Assembly: GCA_036377595.1 (NCBI GenBank)
Contig: DASUYB010000006.1
Span: forward strand, 1 to 64,000
Origin: Longimicrobium sp.
GTDB taxonomy: Bacteria > Gemmatimonadota > Gemmatimonadetes > Longimicrobiales > Longimicrobiaceae
Length of the DNA stretch: 64,000 nucleotides
Reading direction: 5' to 3'
Each line of letters opens with the position of its first letter. Positions within the stretch are counted from its first letter, which is position 1. This document shows, one piece after another, positions 7,668 through 16,703 of the stretch. The position numbers and the translations under genes were made by a program. The notes below the pieces were generated by a model. It had not been told where the DNA came from and made no database searches. It worked only from the letters and a program-made list of their open reading frames with translations.

Positions 7668-8021
7668 TCACTTATTACAGCCCGCGCCGCACGTCTCAAC
7701 GCCGCCGCACTGCGTGACGGGGCCGGCCGAGACCTTGTCGCAGCCGGCGCCGCACGTCTCGACGCCGCCGCACTGCGTAACAGGACCGGCCGAGACCTTG
7801 TCGCAGCCGGCGCCGCACGTCTGGATGCCGCCGCACTGCGTGGGACCGCCGGCCGTCACCCGGCAGCCCTCGCCGCACGTGTGGACGCCGCCGCACTGCG
7901 TGGCACCCCCCTCGGAGACGTTGTCGCCCGCGCCTTGCACGGTGCCTCCCCAGTGTTCCAGCCCCGAGGTCTGGAAGGAGTCCACCTCGAGCGCGTCCAG
8001 GCTCAGCCTCAGCTTCTTCAT
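7668..8021 (-). CDS. precursor-like peptide with four tandem Cys-rich repeats
   Basis: A 117-residue peptide. Residues 1-30 are the same leader type as the 500-754 peptide (MKKLRLSLDALEVDSFQTS, then GGTVQG). Residues 41-117 are four near-identical units of 20-21 residues, each TQCGG(V/I)xTCGxGC followed by a spacer such as DKVSAGPV; the last is truncated at CNK. Each unit has three Cys, 12 in all. The start has a GGGAGAAG site. A dedicated terminator lies downstream. The repeats suggest either a multi-core modified peptide cut into several products or a repetitive metal- or disulfide-based structure. No processing enzymes are nearby. Confidence 0.75.
   Translation of the reverse strand: MKKLRLSLDALEVDSFQTSGLEHWGGTVQGAGDNVSEGGATQCGGVHTCGEGCRVTAGGPTQCGGIQTCGAGCDKVSAGPVTQCGGVETCGAGCDKVSAGPVTQCGGVETCGAGCNK
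7671..7901 (-). repeat. tandem 63-bp coding repeat (3.7 units)
   Basis: Four units within the peptide gene. The two 3'-most units differ at only a few of 63 bases, while the first unit (encoding GEGCRVTAGGP) is more diverged. This is the pattern expected from recent expansion by unequal crossing-over at the 3' end. Confidence 0.85.
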
Positions 8022-8545
8022 GATCTTCTCCCGATTGAGGGGGTGAATGTGGCACCGCCGGTCGGCACGTCGCGCGGGGATGGCACGGGATACGTACCCG
8101 TTCCTTCTGACTCGCCCGGACGACTCGGTGCACTGTGCCGCGGTGGCATTGTTTGATCCACGTAGGGGAGTTCACGTAAGGTCTTCAATGATGGGAACAT
8201 CCGACGGGTGGGGAGGAGGTTGAGCCACAATCACCTGCGCAATGTTGCGTTACGTGTCTGCAACGAATCGTGGCGCAAGGCTCTTCGCCAGCAGACAGCA
8301 TCACGCGCAGGAGCGCTCGAGTCGGAGTGGCCCTGCCACTTGTTTCTGATCGCTGCGGACGGAGCGCGGTGAGTCGCGGAACGGGTGCGCCGGGTCACGA
8401 GGATCGAAGGCCACGATGCCCTAGCAGCCGAAGAACCCCGCGCCCGCCGCCGCCGCGGAGCCCGCCTACACCGATCATCAACCAGTAGCACAGCCGCTGG
8501 TGGGAGGTGCGCGACCCAGCGGTGGCACTTGGCGGCATTGTTTCT
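8022..8545. other. intergenic stretch without a recognisable gene
   Basis: It holds the 5' region of the repeat-peptide gene. The small open frames here have no ribosome site or protein-like composition. Base composition begins to fall toward the lower-GC island that follows. Confidence 0.5.
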
Positions 8546-8737
8546 TCACCAGCCCTTCTTCACAGAATAGATGCTAAGAGCAAGTCCGACGAGGAAAACC
8601 ACTACACACGGACCTCTCAGCACGAAATCCACGTCCGGTGCGGATGCGGTAGAGCCATCGCGTCCCATACCCACGAAATTGCAAAGTATGCCGATAACCG
8701 TAATAACCGGACCTACCAGCCGAATGAGGGTACGCAT
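8546..8737 (-). CDS. small two-helix membrane protein
   Basis: A 63-residue protein starting MRTLIRLVGPVITVIGIL, with two hydrophobic helices (about 5-22 and 41-57) and a short polar loop between. It ends YSVKKGW. The ribosome site is weak. It lies 74 bases after the two-domain protein at 8812-9846 on the same strand and shares its lower GC. Function is unknown; it could be a membrane partner of the upstream gene. Confidence 0.5.
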   Translation of the reverse strand: MRTLIRLVGPVITVIGILCNFVGMGRDGSTASAPDVDFVLRGPCVVVFLVGLALSIYSVKKGW

Positions 8738-8811
8738 GGTCGTCTCTGGGCTCTGGTGAAGAACTGCTGGCGGCAAAAGCGGGTTGCGGTGCAAAGCCGC
8801 TGACCCGGCTT

Positions 8812-9846
8812 CTACTGGGGCAGCGGATAAGGCTTGCTTTTCTTGTCGCTCCACAGGTAATCGAAATGTGCGCTGAAGCTGTGCTGCGCTCCTGAAAGTC
8901 GGGCATCGAGGAGAAACGCACAGTTGTCTCGGCTTCTTCCGGTTGCGGAGACGACACATACAAGAATTTCGTCATCAAAGTAGAAGGCGATTTGAGTTGG
9001 GAAATCGTCATATATGCGTATCTGAACGCGGTCTTCGAATTTGTGCAGGGCAAAACGGACGCTTTTAAGGTTTGTATCAAGCTCCTCGCGGTACAATGCG
9101 ATGTTATCGGCAAACCCGACTTGCCCACCACGATAGTTCACGAAAACGCTCTGTGGATTCAGTGTAAGCAGGCGCAGTTGAAGGCTTGGCCGCTGATTCA
9201 TCCTCTCGACGAGTTGCTGAAGATAGTCGGTTGCTACTGTGACCAAGTTAGTCTGAAGAATGTCGATGCGTTCAGTCGCGGCCAGGATGCGGGCACGAAT
9301 GTTGGCTTCATTGCGGGTCGCGAAGTAATCGATCTGCGCCGCGTGGCGGTGGCGACGCGCGGCAACCTCCTCCCGGATCATGTCCAGATGCTGAGCAATC
9401 GCGCCAGGGAGTTCACCCAGTCGTCCCGGGGAGTAGCGGACCGTGATATAGCCTGCAAGGTCTGTTGGAACATCTTTTCGGTCTTGACAGATCAGGACAA
9501 CTGCGATTCCGAACCCCTTTGCAATCCCAGTCTCGTAAAGTACGTTCGGGTTTTGCCCCGTCAGGTCAGCAATGCAGAAATCGGATCGACGTAACCGGGT
9601 AACAACGTGCTCGTGCAGGTCAGCCCTGCTGATGGTTCCCGTGTCAGCACGAGAGACGTGGATCGGCATACTTGGCTTGATAGTCGAAAGCGTCATGAGC
9701 GCGTCATATACCTCATCGTTATCAACCTCAGTTCCACTTGAATCGATCTTTTTGCCAAATGGCTGAATGACGAAGCATGTCATGGGTTCTGTATCTGCTT
9801 CATCAGGCGAGAATTGGAATGGGGCGAGAGATGCTGGCGTCTTCAT
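8812..9846 (-). CDS. nucleotide-hydrolase/TIR-like plus PLD-like two-domain protein
   Basis: A 344-residue protein. Residues 22-150 form a Rossmann-like unit with FVIQPFG (25-31), RADLHEHV (from 75) and IADLTGQNPNVLYETG (92-107). This layout is shared by nucleoside 2-deoxyribosyltransferase and TIR-like NAD-hydrolase domains, the Glu in YETG being the catalytic candidate. Residues ~165-340 resemble PLD-like domains found beside such effectors, beginning with a FATRNEANIRARILAATE helix and ending FSAHFDYLWSD. I see no HKD catalytic pair, so this half may be a sensor rather than a nuclease. ATG 9846 was chosen; ATG 9783 is possible. GC is clearly lower than the flanks. It could be an anti-phage effector, but that is inference. 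Confidence 0.7.
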   Translation of the reverse strand: MKTPASLAPFQFSPDEADTEPMTCFVIQPFGKKIDSSGTEVDNDEVYDALMTLSTIKPSMPIHVSRADTGTISRADLHEHVVTRLRRSDFCIADLTGQNPNVLYETGIAKGFGIAVVLICQDRKDVPTDLAGYITVRYSPGRLGELPGAIAQHLDMIREEVAARRHRHAAQIDYFATRNEANIRARILAATERIDILQTNLVTVATDYLQQLVERMNQRPSLQLRLLTLNPQSVFVNYRGGQVGFADNIALYREELDTNLKSVRFALHKFEDRVQIRIYDDFPTQIAFYFDDEILVCVVSATGRSRDNCAFLLDARLSGAQHSFSAHFDYLWSDKKSKPYPLPQ

Positions 9847-10061
9847 ACTGAGCCTATGAAATTTTTCTGATGGTGAGGAGGAGACGCCCGGGGATCGCGT
9901 GCGAACGGGCGCTGCGTTCGTTCTGAGGTTCTGTGTGATGCCCGAAGCCAAGGTGGAACGCGAGAGGCTTTTCGGCTTAGGACGAGAAAATCGTGAGGGT
10001 GCGTCATTCGTTTCACAAGCAAACGTTCGGCGGAGTTCACTGAATCGTTCACCGCACAGCG

Positions 10062-10325
10062 CAAGTCCCGCTTCCTGCGTCACCACCGGCCTGCTATTCT
10101 GACGCGACAACCCTCCCGGCGCTCCGCGCGCCGGGCTTCGTTTCGGGACCGGAATTCGGACCACAAGGGGAGCCCGTGAGCGACGACCCGCTCTGGTACA
10201 AGGACGCCGTCTTCTACGAGCTGCACGTCAAGGCCTTCCAGGACTCCAACGGCGACGGCATCGGCGACTCCAACGGCCTCATCCAGCGCTTGGACTATGG
10301 GCACGAGCTGGCCGTCGACTTCAGG
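10062..10325 (+). repeat. direct duplication of the treS 5' region, copy 1
   Basis: Matches 11027-11287, from cccgcttcctgc through the promoter-proximal sequence (ggcgctccg..gccgggcttcgtttcgg) and the GTG start into codon ~50 of treS. The coding portion is almost identical. Similarity ends around 10325, inside the stop of the membrane gene at 10321-10851. Confidence 0.85.
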
Positions 10326-10355
10326 GCCGCATCAAAGACTTGCGTCGACGCGTGA
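10176..10355 (+). pseudogene. truncated 5' fragment of treS
   Basis: Begins with the same GTG and the residues [20 protein letters not shown] as the intact treS at 11137. After about 50 codons it diverges and stops at TGA 10353-10355. It covers only the first strand and helix of the GH13 barrel, so it cannot be an enzyme. It is a by-product of the duplication that brackets the 10321-10851 gene. Confidence 0.85.
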
Positions 10356-10851
10356 CGACTGCAATGCCGAGGAGTGCGAGTCCCATGAGTCTCAGCACCC
10401 ACCCAAACAAATCTAAACCACCTCTGGGGTCGAGGCCGGGGCCAACCGCAATATACTCACGCATCTGCCGGTCAACCTCCACGGATATCAGGCCCGAGAT
10501 AAGCAAAAGTAATAAGCCTGTCCCCGCTATCTTCAGTCGCTTAGCGATGGTGATCCCAGCAGGATTTACATCGTTAGAACTATGACGAAGGAATCGTAAT
10601 GCGAGCACGACACCTGTAACGAACAGCGCACCGAGAACGGCACTGAGGATCAGCCGAACAGGGGGTGACGGTGGAGCAGGTCCCTCTGGTTCGCGAGAAA
10701 AAATCCAAAATGTAGCGATCGGTATGGCGACGAGCCACGCAAACTTCGCCCAAGTGGGAAATGGTTCGTTTGCATCAGCCCGATCAAACGGCGGAGGGGT
10801 TGAGCTCTTCGGATTCCTAGCGCTCACCTGTTGTTCCTCCAATAGACCCAC
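10321..10851 (-). CDS. hypothetical four-helix membrane protein
   Basis: A 176-residue protein with a polar, Pro-rich N terminus of ~34 residues and four hydrophobic segments: [46 protein letters not shown] and [16 protein letters not shown]. It ends RRRKSLMRP. The stop codon (10321-10323) and the last residues fall in or at the edge of the duplicated treS fragment, so its 3' end was set by the rearrangement. GC is lower than the flanks. I recognise no family. Together with 8546-8737 and 8812-9846 it may form an acquired cassette. Confidence 0.6.
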   Translation of the reverse strand: MGLLEEQQVSARNPKSSTPPPFDRADANEPFPTWAKFAWLVAIPIATFWIFSREPEGPAPPSPPVRLILSAVLGALFVTGVVLALRFLRHSSNDVNPAGITIAKRLKIAGTGLLLLLISGLISVEVDRQMREYIAVGPGLDPRGGLDLFGWVLRLMGLALLGIAVVTRRRKSLMRP

Positions 10852-11026
10852 ATTGTCGCTAGCTTGCCCAGCAGTTCATGCTCTGCCTCAACTCCACTTC
10901 AACAAATTGCTTGCGACAATATGGGAAGCAAGGAAACATGCTGTCGCTCCGGAACTCTCGGGAACTCAGTGGATGCATGCCAGCATATGGAGATAGGGGA
11001 AACTCGCACCCGCTTGTCACCTCTAT

Positions 11027-11287
11027 CCAAGGCCCGCTTCCTGCAGCGCCGCCCGCGCGCTATTCTGACGCACACACCTCCCGGCGCTCCGGCGCCGGGC
11101 TTCGTTTCGGACCGGATCATCATCTTCGAGGAGCCCGTGAGCGACGACCCGCTCTGGTACAAGGACGCCGTCTTCTACGAGCTGCACGTCAAGGCCTTCC
11201 AGGACTCCAACGGCGACGGCATCGGCGACTTCAACGGCCTCATCCAGCGGCTGGACTACGTGCAGGAGCTGGGCGTCGACGTCATCT
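11027..11287 (+). repeat. direct duplication of the treS 5' region, copy 2
   Basis: The intact counterpart of 10062-10325. It contains the presumptive treS promoter/leader, the ribosome site GAGGAG and codons 1 to about 50. The two copies flank roughly 700 bases of lower-GC DNA carrying the membrane gene 10321-10851. Confidence 0.85.
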
Positions 11288-14200
11288 GGCTCCTCCCCTA
11301 CTACCCGAGCCCCCTGCGCGACGACGGGTACGACATCGCCGACTACTGGAACATCCACCCCAGCTACGGCACCGTCGACGACTTCACCCGCTTCATGGAG
11401 GAGGCGCACCGCCGCGGGCTGAAGGTCATCTCCGACCTGGTCCTCAACCACACCTCCAGCGACCACCCCTGGTTCCAGCGCGCGCGCCGGGCGCCGAAGG
11501 GAAGCCCCGAGCGCGACTGGTACGTGTGGAGCGACAGCGACGAGCTGTACCGCGAGGCGCGCATCATCTTCACCGACACCGAGCCCAGCAACTGGACGTG
11601 GGACCCGGTGGCCGGGCAGTACTACTGGCACCGCTTCTTCGCCCACCAGCCGGACCTGAACTGGGACAACCCGGCGGTGAAGGAGAAGATGTTCGAGGTG
11701 ATGGAGTTCTGGCTGGACCACGGGCTCGACGGCTTCCGCGCCGACGCGGTGCCGTACCTGATCGAGCGCGAGGGCACCATCTGCGAGAACCTGTCCGAGA
11801 CGCACGACATCCTGAAGGAGTTCCGCGTCCGGCTGGACTCGAAATACCGCGGCCGAATCCTCCTGGCGGAGGCGAACCAGTGGCCCGACGACGTGCGGCC
11901 GTATTTCGGCGACGGCGACGAGTTCCACATGGCGTTCCACTTTCCGCTGATGCCGCGGATCTTCATGGCCGTGCGCCAGGGGATCCGCAAGCCGATCGTG
12001 GAGATCATCCAGCGCACCCCGGACATCCCCGGGAACTGCCAGTGGTGCATGTTCCTGCGCAACCATGACGAGCTCACGCTCGAGATGGTGACCGACGACG
12101 AGCGCGACTACATGTACCGCGAGTACGCGCAGGATTCGCGGATGCGCATCAATCTCGGGATCAGGAGACGTCTCGCGCCGCTGATGGACAACGACCGGCG
12201 CAAGATCGAGCTGCTGAACTCCATCCTCTTCACCATGCCCGGCTCGCCGATCATCTACTACGGCGACGAGATCGGGATGGGCGACAACATCTGGCTGGGC
12301 GACCGCGACGGCGTGCGCACGCCGATGCAGTGGACGCCCGACCGCAACGCCGGCTTCAGCCGCGCCGAGGCGCCGCGGCTGTACCTCCCCGCCATCGCGG
12401 ACTCCGTCTACGGCTTCCAGGCGATCAACGTCGAGGCGCAGCAGAAGTCGCCCTTCTCGCTGCTGAACTGGATGCGGCGGCTGATCCGGGTGCGGAAGCA
12501 GCACCATGCCTTCGGCCGCGGCTCCATCACCTTCCTGGAGCCGGAGAACCCCCACGTCCTGGTCTACATCCGCGAGCACGAGGAGGACGCGATCCTCGTG
12601 GTCAACAACCTCTCCGGCGCGGCGCAGGCCGTCCGTCTCGACCTCGCGCGCTTCGCCGGCCGCGTCCCCGTCGAGCTGCTGGGGGAGACGGAGTTCCTGC
12701 CGATCGACGAGACGCCGTACGCGCTGACGCTGAGTCCCTACGGCTTCTTCTGGTTCGCGCTGCGCACGTCGCGCACGCCCGAGGAGCTGGAGCTGCACCC
12801 CGAGCTGGCGCGCGAGTGGGCCGAGCAGGACACCGCGATCCTGGAGAGCCCGGCGTCGGTGGCGGGGATCATCGACGCGCTGCCGCACGACTGGCTCTAC
12901 CGCCAGCGCTGGTTCCGCGGCAAGGCTCGCGAGGTGGCGCGGGTGGAGCTGGCCGACCACGCGGTCCTCCGCCCCGAGCGCGCGCCGCACGTCCTGGTCG
13001 CCCGCGTTCGCGTGCGCTACCGCGAGGGCGAGCCGGACGTCTACCTCCTTCCCGTCTCGCTGCGGCCGACCACGGCGCCGGGGGTGGAGGCGGAGGCGAT
13101 CCTCTCGCACGCCACGGAGCGGGGCGACGTGCGCGTCTACGACGCGCTGCTGGACCGGCGCGTGGCGGGATCGCTCCTCGACCTGGTCCTTTCCGAGCGC
13201 ACCATCTCCGGCGTGAACGGGCGCTTCAGCGGCTGCACCACCTCCAGCGCGGGCGACCGCACGGTGCGGGGCCCGGCGCGGCCGATGGGCGCGGAGCAGA
13301 GCAACACCTCGATCGTCTTCGGCGAGGAGTACGTGCTGAAGATCTTCCGCAAGCTGGAAGGGGGGATGAACCCCGACCTGGAGGTCACCCGCCACCTGGT
13401 GGAGAAGGCCGGCTTCCGCTCGCTTCCCGAGCTGGCGGGGTGGATCGAGTACGAGGGGACGGACGGGGTGAAGTCCGCCGTGGCCGGCCTCTTCCGCTAC
13501 GTCGACAACCGGGGTGACGCGTGGAGCGTGGCGCTCCGCGCGATGGACCGCTTCCTGGGCGCGGCCAGCCGCAGCGCCGCCGATCCCGACACGCCGACGG
13601 GGCGCGACGCGCTCTACCGCATGGCGGGTGACTTCTTCCCCGCCGTGCGGCGGCTGGGACAGACGACGGCGCGCCTCCACCTGGCCCTGGCGAAGGAGAC
13701 GGACGATCCCGCGTTCGCGCCGGAGCCGGTGCGGCACGACGACGTGCGGCGCTGGGCGGACGGCTTCCGCCGGCAGGTGGACGGCGTGCTGGGCGAGCTG
13801 TCGCGGCGGCTGGATGCGCTTCCCGGCTCGTTCCCGCGCGAGATCCAGGGGCGGCTGGCGCAGGTGGTGCGGGCGGCCAACGACCTGCGGCTGCGCGGCG
13901 AGGACCTGGAGCTGCTGGCCGACACCGGCAGCGTGAAGGTGCGCATCCACGGCGACTACCACCTGGGCCAGGTGCTGCGCGGCGCGCACCCCGCGCCCGA
14001 CGGCAACGAGTGGTACGTGATCGACTTCGAGGGCGAGCCCGCGCGTCCCCTCGAAGAGCGGCGGGCGAAGTACTCCGCGCTGCGCGACGTGGCGGGGATG
14101 CTGCGCTCGTTCGACTACGCCGTCCGCCTGTCGCTCCACGGATTGAAGATCGACGACCTGGCGGTGCGGATGTCGGTGGAGCGCTGGGCCGAGGCGTGGC

Positions 14201-14418
14201 GGGCGGAGGTGCGCTCGCTCTTCATCTCCGCCTACCGCGAGACGCTGGGAGATTCGCCCGTCGTCCCCAGCGACCTGAACGCGACCCTGCGCGCGCTGGC
14301 GGTGTTCGAGCTGGAGAAGGCGGTCTATGAGCTGGGATACGAGATGAACAACCGTCCCGAGTGGGTGTGGGTGCCGCTGCACGGCGTGCTGGCCATCGCG
14401 GGGGAGGGCGCCGCGTGA
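11137..14418 (+). CDS. treS: trehalose synthase / maltokinase fusion
   Basis: 1093 residues, the usual size of the TreS-maltokinase fusion. The N-terminal GH13 part (~1-550) interconverts maltose and trehalose. It has ISDLVLNHT, the nucleophile in GFRADAV (Asp203), the acid/base in LLAEANQW (Glu245) and FLRNHDE (Asp311). The C-terminal part (~600-1093) is a Pep2-type maltokinase: QRWFRGKAR entry, [19 protein letters not shown] for ATP, catalytic [11 protein letters not shown] (His938, Asp940) and VIDFEGEP. Together they convert trehalose to maltose-1-phosphate. I use GTG 11137 because GAGGAG precedes it and the GH13 barrel begins at once. The stop overlaps the next GTG start (GTGA). Confidence 0.95.
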   Translation: MSDDPLWYKDAVFYELHVKAFQDSNGDGIGDFNGLIQRLDYVQELGVDVIWLLPYYPSPLRDDGYDIADYWNIHPSYGTVDDFTRFMEEAHRRGLKVISDLVLNHTSSDHPWFQRARRAPKGSPERDWYVWSDSDELYREARIIFTDTEPSNWTWDPVAGQYYWHRFFAHQPDLNWDNPAVKEKMFEVMEFWLDHGLDGFRADAVPYLIEREGTICENLSETHDILKEFRVRLDSKYRGRILLAEANQWPDDVRPYFGDGDEFHMAFHFPLMPRIFMAVRQGIRKPIVEIIQRTPDIPGNCQWCMFLRNHDELTLEMVTDDERDYMYREYAQDSRMRINLGIRRRLAPLMDNDRRKIELLNSILFTMPGSPIIYYGDEIGMGDNIWLGDRDGVRTPMQWTPDRNAGFSRAEAPRLYLPAIADSVYGFQAINVEAQQKSPFSLLNWMRRLIRVRKQHHAFGRGSITFLEPENPHVLVYIREHEEDAILVVNNLSGAAQAVRLDLARFAGRVPVELLGETEFLPIDETPYALTLSPYGFFWFALRTSRTPEELELHPELAREWAEQDTAILESPASVAGIIDALPHDWLYRQRWFRGKAREVARVELADHAVLRPERAPHVLVARVRVRYREGEPDVYLLPVSLRPTTAPGVEAEAILSHATERGDVRVYDALLDRRVAGSLLDLVLSERTISGVNGRFSGCTTSSAGDRTVRGPARPMGAEQSNTSIVFGEEYVLKIFRKLEGGMNPDLEVTRHLVEKAGFRSLPELAGWIEYEGTDGVKSAVAGLFRYVDNRGDAWSVALRAMDRFLGAASRSAADPDTPTGRDALYRMAGDFFPAVRRLGQTTARLHLALAKETDDPAFAPEPVRHDDVRRWADGFRRQVDGVLGELSRRLDALPGSFPREIQGRLAQVVRAANDLRLRGEDLELLADTGSVKVRIHGDYHLGQVLRGAHPAPDGNEWYVIDFEGEPARPLEERRAKYSALRDVAGMLRSFDYAVRLSLHGLKIDDLAVRMSVERWAEAWRAEVRSLFISAYRETLGDSPVVPSDLNATLRALAVFELEKAVYELGYEMNNRPEWVWVPLHGVLAIAGEGAA

Positions 14419-15761
14419 CGCCGCCGCTCATCTACAACCTCTTCCCCCGCCTGGTCGGCCCGGCCACGCGCTGGCCCGAGCACGCCGCCCGCGCCGCGGC
14501 CATGGGGTTCGACTGGCTCTATCTCAACCCCTGGCAGTATCCCGGCTTCTCGGGGAGCCTGTACGCCATCAAGGACTACCGGCGGCTGAACCCGCTCTTC
14601 GTGCCCCCCGGCGCCGACCCCGCGTCGCTGGAGCCGCTACGCGACGCGCTGCAGAAGATCCGCGACCAGCGGCTGAAGCCGGTGATGGACCTGGTCGTCA
14701 ACCACACGTCGAAGGACAGCCCGCTCATCCAGCAGCACCCCGAGTGGTACCGGTGGGGGGATGACGGACAGGTGCGCTCGCCCTTCGTGCGCGACCCCGA
14801 CGACCCGTCGAAGATCACCGTCTGGGGCGACCTGGCGGACATGGACAACATGCCGGCGCACGGCCGCGAGGCGCAGTGGGCGTACTGGGCGGAGATCGTG
14901 CGCGAGGCGGTGGAGCTCGGGTTCCGCGGCTTCCGCTGCGACGCCGCGTACAAGGTGCCGGCGGCGCTCTGGCGGCACCTGATCGAGGCGGCGCGGTCGG
15001 TCGATCCCGATGTCGTCTTCTTCGCGGAGACGCTGGGGGCGCCGGTGGAGGACGTGGCGCAGCTGGCGGGCGCGGGGTTCGACTACTTCTTCAACTCGTC
15101 GAAGTGGTGGAACTTCAGCGAGCCGTGGGCGCTGGACCAGCACGAGGTGTTCAGGCACGCGGCGCCCTCCATCGCCTTCCCCGAGTCGCACGACACCGCG
15201 CGGCTGGCGGAGGAGACGAACGGGGACGAGGCCGTGCAGCGCCAGCGCTACGCCTTCGCGGCGGCGTTCAGCGCGGGGGTGATGATGCCCGTGGGCTACG
15301 AGTTCGGCTTCCGCACGCAGATGGACGTGGTGAAGACGATGCCGGGCGACTGGGAGCGGCGGTGGATGGACCTGCGCGGCTTCATCGCCCGGGTGAACGC
15401 GCTGAAGAAGCAGCACCCGGTGCTGCAGGGCGAGGGCGTGCTGCGCGCCCCGCGCGGGATCCGGGAGGACACGCTGGTGCTGGAGCGCCGCGCCTCGGAC
15501 GCGCCCGCCGCGGCGAAGGGGTGGATCCTGGTCAACAAGGTGTGGGCGGAGCCGCGCGAGGTGCGGCTGGTGGACATCGCCGTCGACGCGCTGGCGCCCG
15601 GCTACCGCCTGTTCCGCGTCTGCCGCGACGGCGCGCCGCACACCGGCGAGCCCGTGCGCGAGACCATCTCGCTCAGCCGCGCGGAGGTGGCCTACGTCCT
15701 CCCCGAGCTGACCTCGTCGGCCGCCGTGCCTGCATCGCCGCCGCCGGTGCTGGAGGAGTAG
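14415..15761 (+). CDS. alpha-amylase family (GH13) enzyme of unknown specificity
   Basis: 448 residues starting at GTG 14415, which overlaps the treS stop, so the two are translationally coupled. The four GH13 motifs are intact: [18 protein letters not shown] (nucleophile Asp), VFFAETLG (acid/base Glu) and FPESHD (transition-state Asp). It lacks the N-terminal domains of GlgE and of branching enzyme and has only a short C-terminal strand domain. With maltokinase next door, a maltosyltransferase-like or alpha-glucan hydrolase role feeding the trehalose/maltose-1-phosphate route is likely, but specificity cannot be read from the motifs. Confidence 0.88.
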   Translation: MTPPLIYNLFPRLVGPATRWPEHAARAAAMGFDWLYLNPWQYPGFSGSLYAIKDYRRLNPLFVPPGADPASLEPLRDALQKIRDQRLKPVMDLVVNHTSKDSPLIQQHPEWYRWGDDGQVRSPFVRDPDDPSKITVWGDLADMDNMPAHGREAQWAYWAEIVREAVELGFRGFRCDAAYKVPAALWRHLIEAARSVDPDVVFFAETLGAPVEDVAQLAGAGFDYFFNSSKWWNFSEPWALDQHEVFRHAAPSIAFPESHDTARLAEETNGDEAVQRQRYAFAAAFSAGVMMPVGYEFGFRTQMDVVKTMPGDWERRWMDLRGFIARVNALKKQHPVLQGEGVLRAPRGIREDTLVLERRASDAPAAAKGWILVNKVWAEPREVRLVDIAVDALAPGYRLFRVCRDGAPHTGEPVRETISLSRAEVAYVLPELTSSAAVPASPPPVLEE

Positions 15762-15800
15762 GCGCCGCGCCAGCCTTTCCGCGTGCTTCGCCGGCATCGG

Positions 15801-15865
15801 GACGGGCGGCTGAAGCCGCGGCTGGAAAGTTGGAAAGCCTCGCAAACTGCGCGAGGCTTCACGAG
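15801..15865. repeat. dispersed repeat, family C copy 1
   Basis: Starts gacgggcggctgaagccgcg, then gctggaa..ttgg, then an inverted pair aagcctcgc / gcgaggctt. It is followed by ~200 bases without a gene before the ORF at 16064. Other copies are at 16638-16690, 21251-21390 and 50004-50075. Confidence 0.65.
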
Positions 15866-16063
15866 CAGGTGGGAGGGCGGGGGCGCGGACTGCCGTCGTC
15901 GGCGCCTCATCCCCCCTCCCTGAATCGACAATGCGCGCACCCTGGTCGAGGCCATGCGCTCGCTGCGCGCCCGCCGCCTTAAAGGATCGTTGACACGTTC
16001 AAGGACGCGGGGCATCTTCCGCTTGCAGGGTTGCTTTGGGGACAATCAATTGCGAAGGCCACA

Positions 16064-16450
16064 ATGTCTCAGCGCACGGACCGCATCGTTACGCTCAGCG
16101 GGCTTCTGATCACCATCGCAGGCATCATCGTCTCCGTTACGGTACCAGAAGTGCGGCGCTACTTCGGTCTGGATGGTTCAGGAGCGCAGCCGGCCACCGG
16201 TGGGTACAATCCAGAGGTGCCGGCCTTTCAGGATTCCACCGACACCGCCGTGACGCCGGCTCCCGCGCAGATCGGTGCCAGCTTTGCGCGCGATGAGCCG
16301 ACAGACACGATGGCGGTGGACGTGGTGGTGCCGGCGATTGTCGCGCCGACAGACACCGTGGTGGAGTCGTCGACGACTGTGGATAATCCGGCGCGGCTTT
16401 TCATCCCTGATTCCGTGACCAGCACCTTCCGGAATAAATATCGGCAGTAA
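16064..16450 (+). CDS. small N-terminally anchored protein, unknown
   Basis: A 128-residue protein with one membrane helix near the N terminus (IVTLSGLLITIAGIIVSVTV), followed by an extended low-complexity region rich in Thr, Asp, Ala, Pro and Val (motifs TDTAVTP, TDTMAV, TDTVVE). It ends STFRNKYRQ. A GAAGG site precedes the chosen ATG. The soluble part looks disordered and exposed outside the cytoplasm. I recognise no domain. It is convergent with the histidine kinase gene. Confidence 0.6.
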   Translation: MSQRTDRIVTLSGLLITIAGIIVSVTVPEVRRYFGLDGSGAQPATGGYNPEVPAFQDSTDTAVTPAPAQIGASFARDEPTDTMAVDVVVPAIVAPTDTVVESSTTVDNPARLFIPDSVTSTFRNKYRQ

Positions 16451-16637
16451 AGCCGGGTTAGCCCGGTGCGCGCCGTCTTGCGCAACCGGCACTCATCATC
16501 TGGTCTCGCTCCTCCTCGGCACTCGCGCGTCGTTCAGAGTTCGAACCCCCGCCCCCGCTTGCGGGCGCCTGGAGGCGCTCCGCCGCTTCGCCGGCTCGCT
16601 CCCCGAGCCGCGGGAGTAGCGCGGCGATCGGCCCCGC

Positions 16638-16690
16638 AGCCTGCGAAGCAGGCTTCCCGATGTTCCAGCCGCGGCTTCAGCTGCCCGTCG
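16638..16690. repeat. dispersed repeat, family C copy 2 (inverted)
   Basis: Contains cagcctgcgaagcaggctt then ttccagccgcggcttcagct, the reverse complement of the core of the 21251-21390 copy. It sits just past the 3' end of the histidine kinase gene. Confidence 0.65.
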
Positions 16691-16703
16691 CGCAGGCCGC
16701 GGC

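Noticed and set aside
7671-7901. CRISPR-like array
   Set aside because: The 63-bp units are contiguous, lack unique spacers, and encode regular CGG-x2-TCGxGC protein repeats in frame behind a leader.
8231-8491. 86-codon minus-strand frame in the 8022-8545 gap
   Set aside because: Arg-rich and low-complexity, without a ribosome site; probably chance.
8812-10851. full mobile element or prophage at the low-GC island
   Set aside because: No integrase, transposase, terminal inverted repeats or tRNA target was found; only the treS 5' duplication marks a boundary.
11023-14382. 1119-codon minus-strand frame opposite treS
   Set aside because: Same reason. The plus strand encodes intact GH13 and maltokinase motifs, and the antisense frame has none.
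16535-16565. tRNA-like T-loop (gttcgaaccc)
   Set aside because: The bases before and after do not form a T stem, and no acceptor, D or anticodon arms can be built around it.
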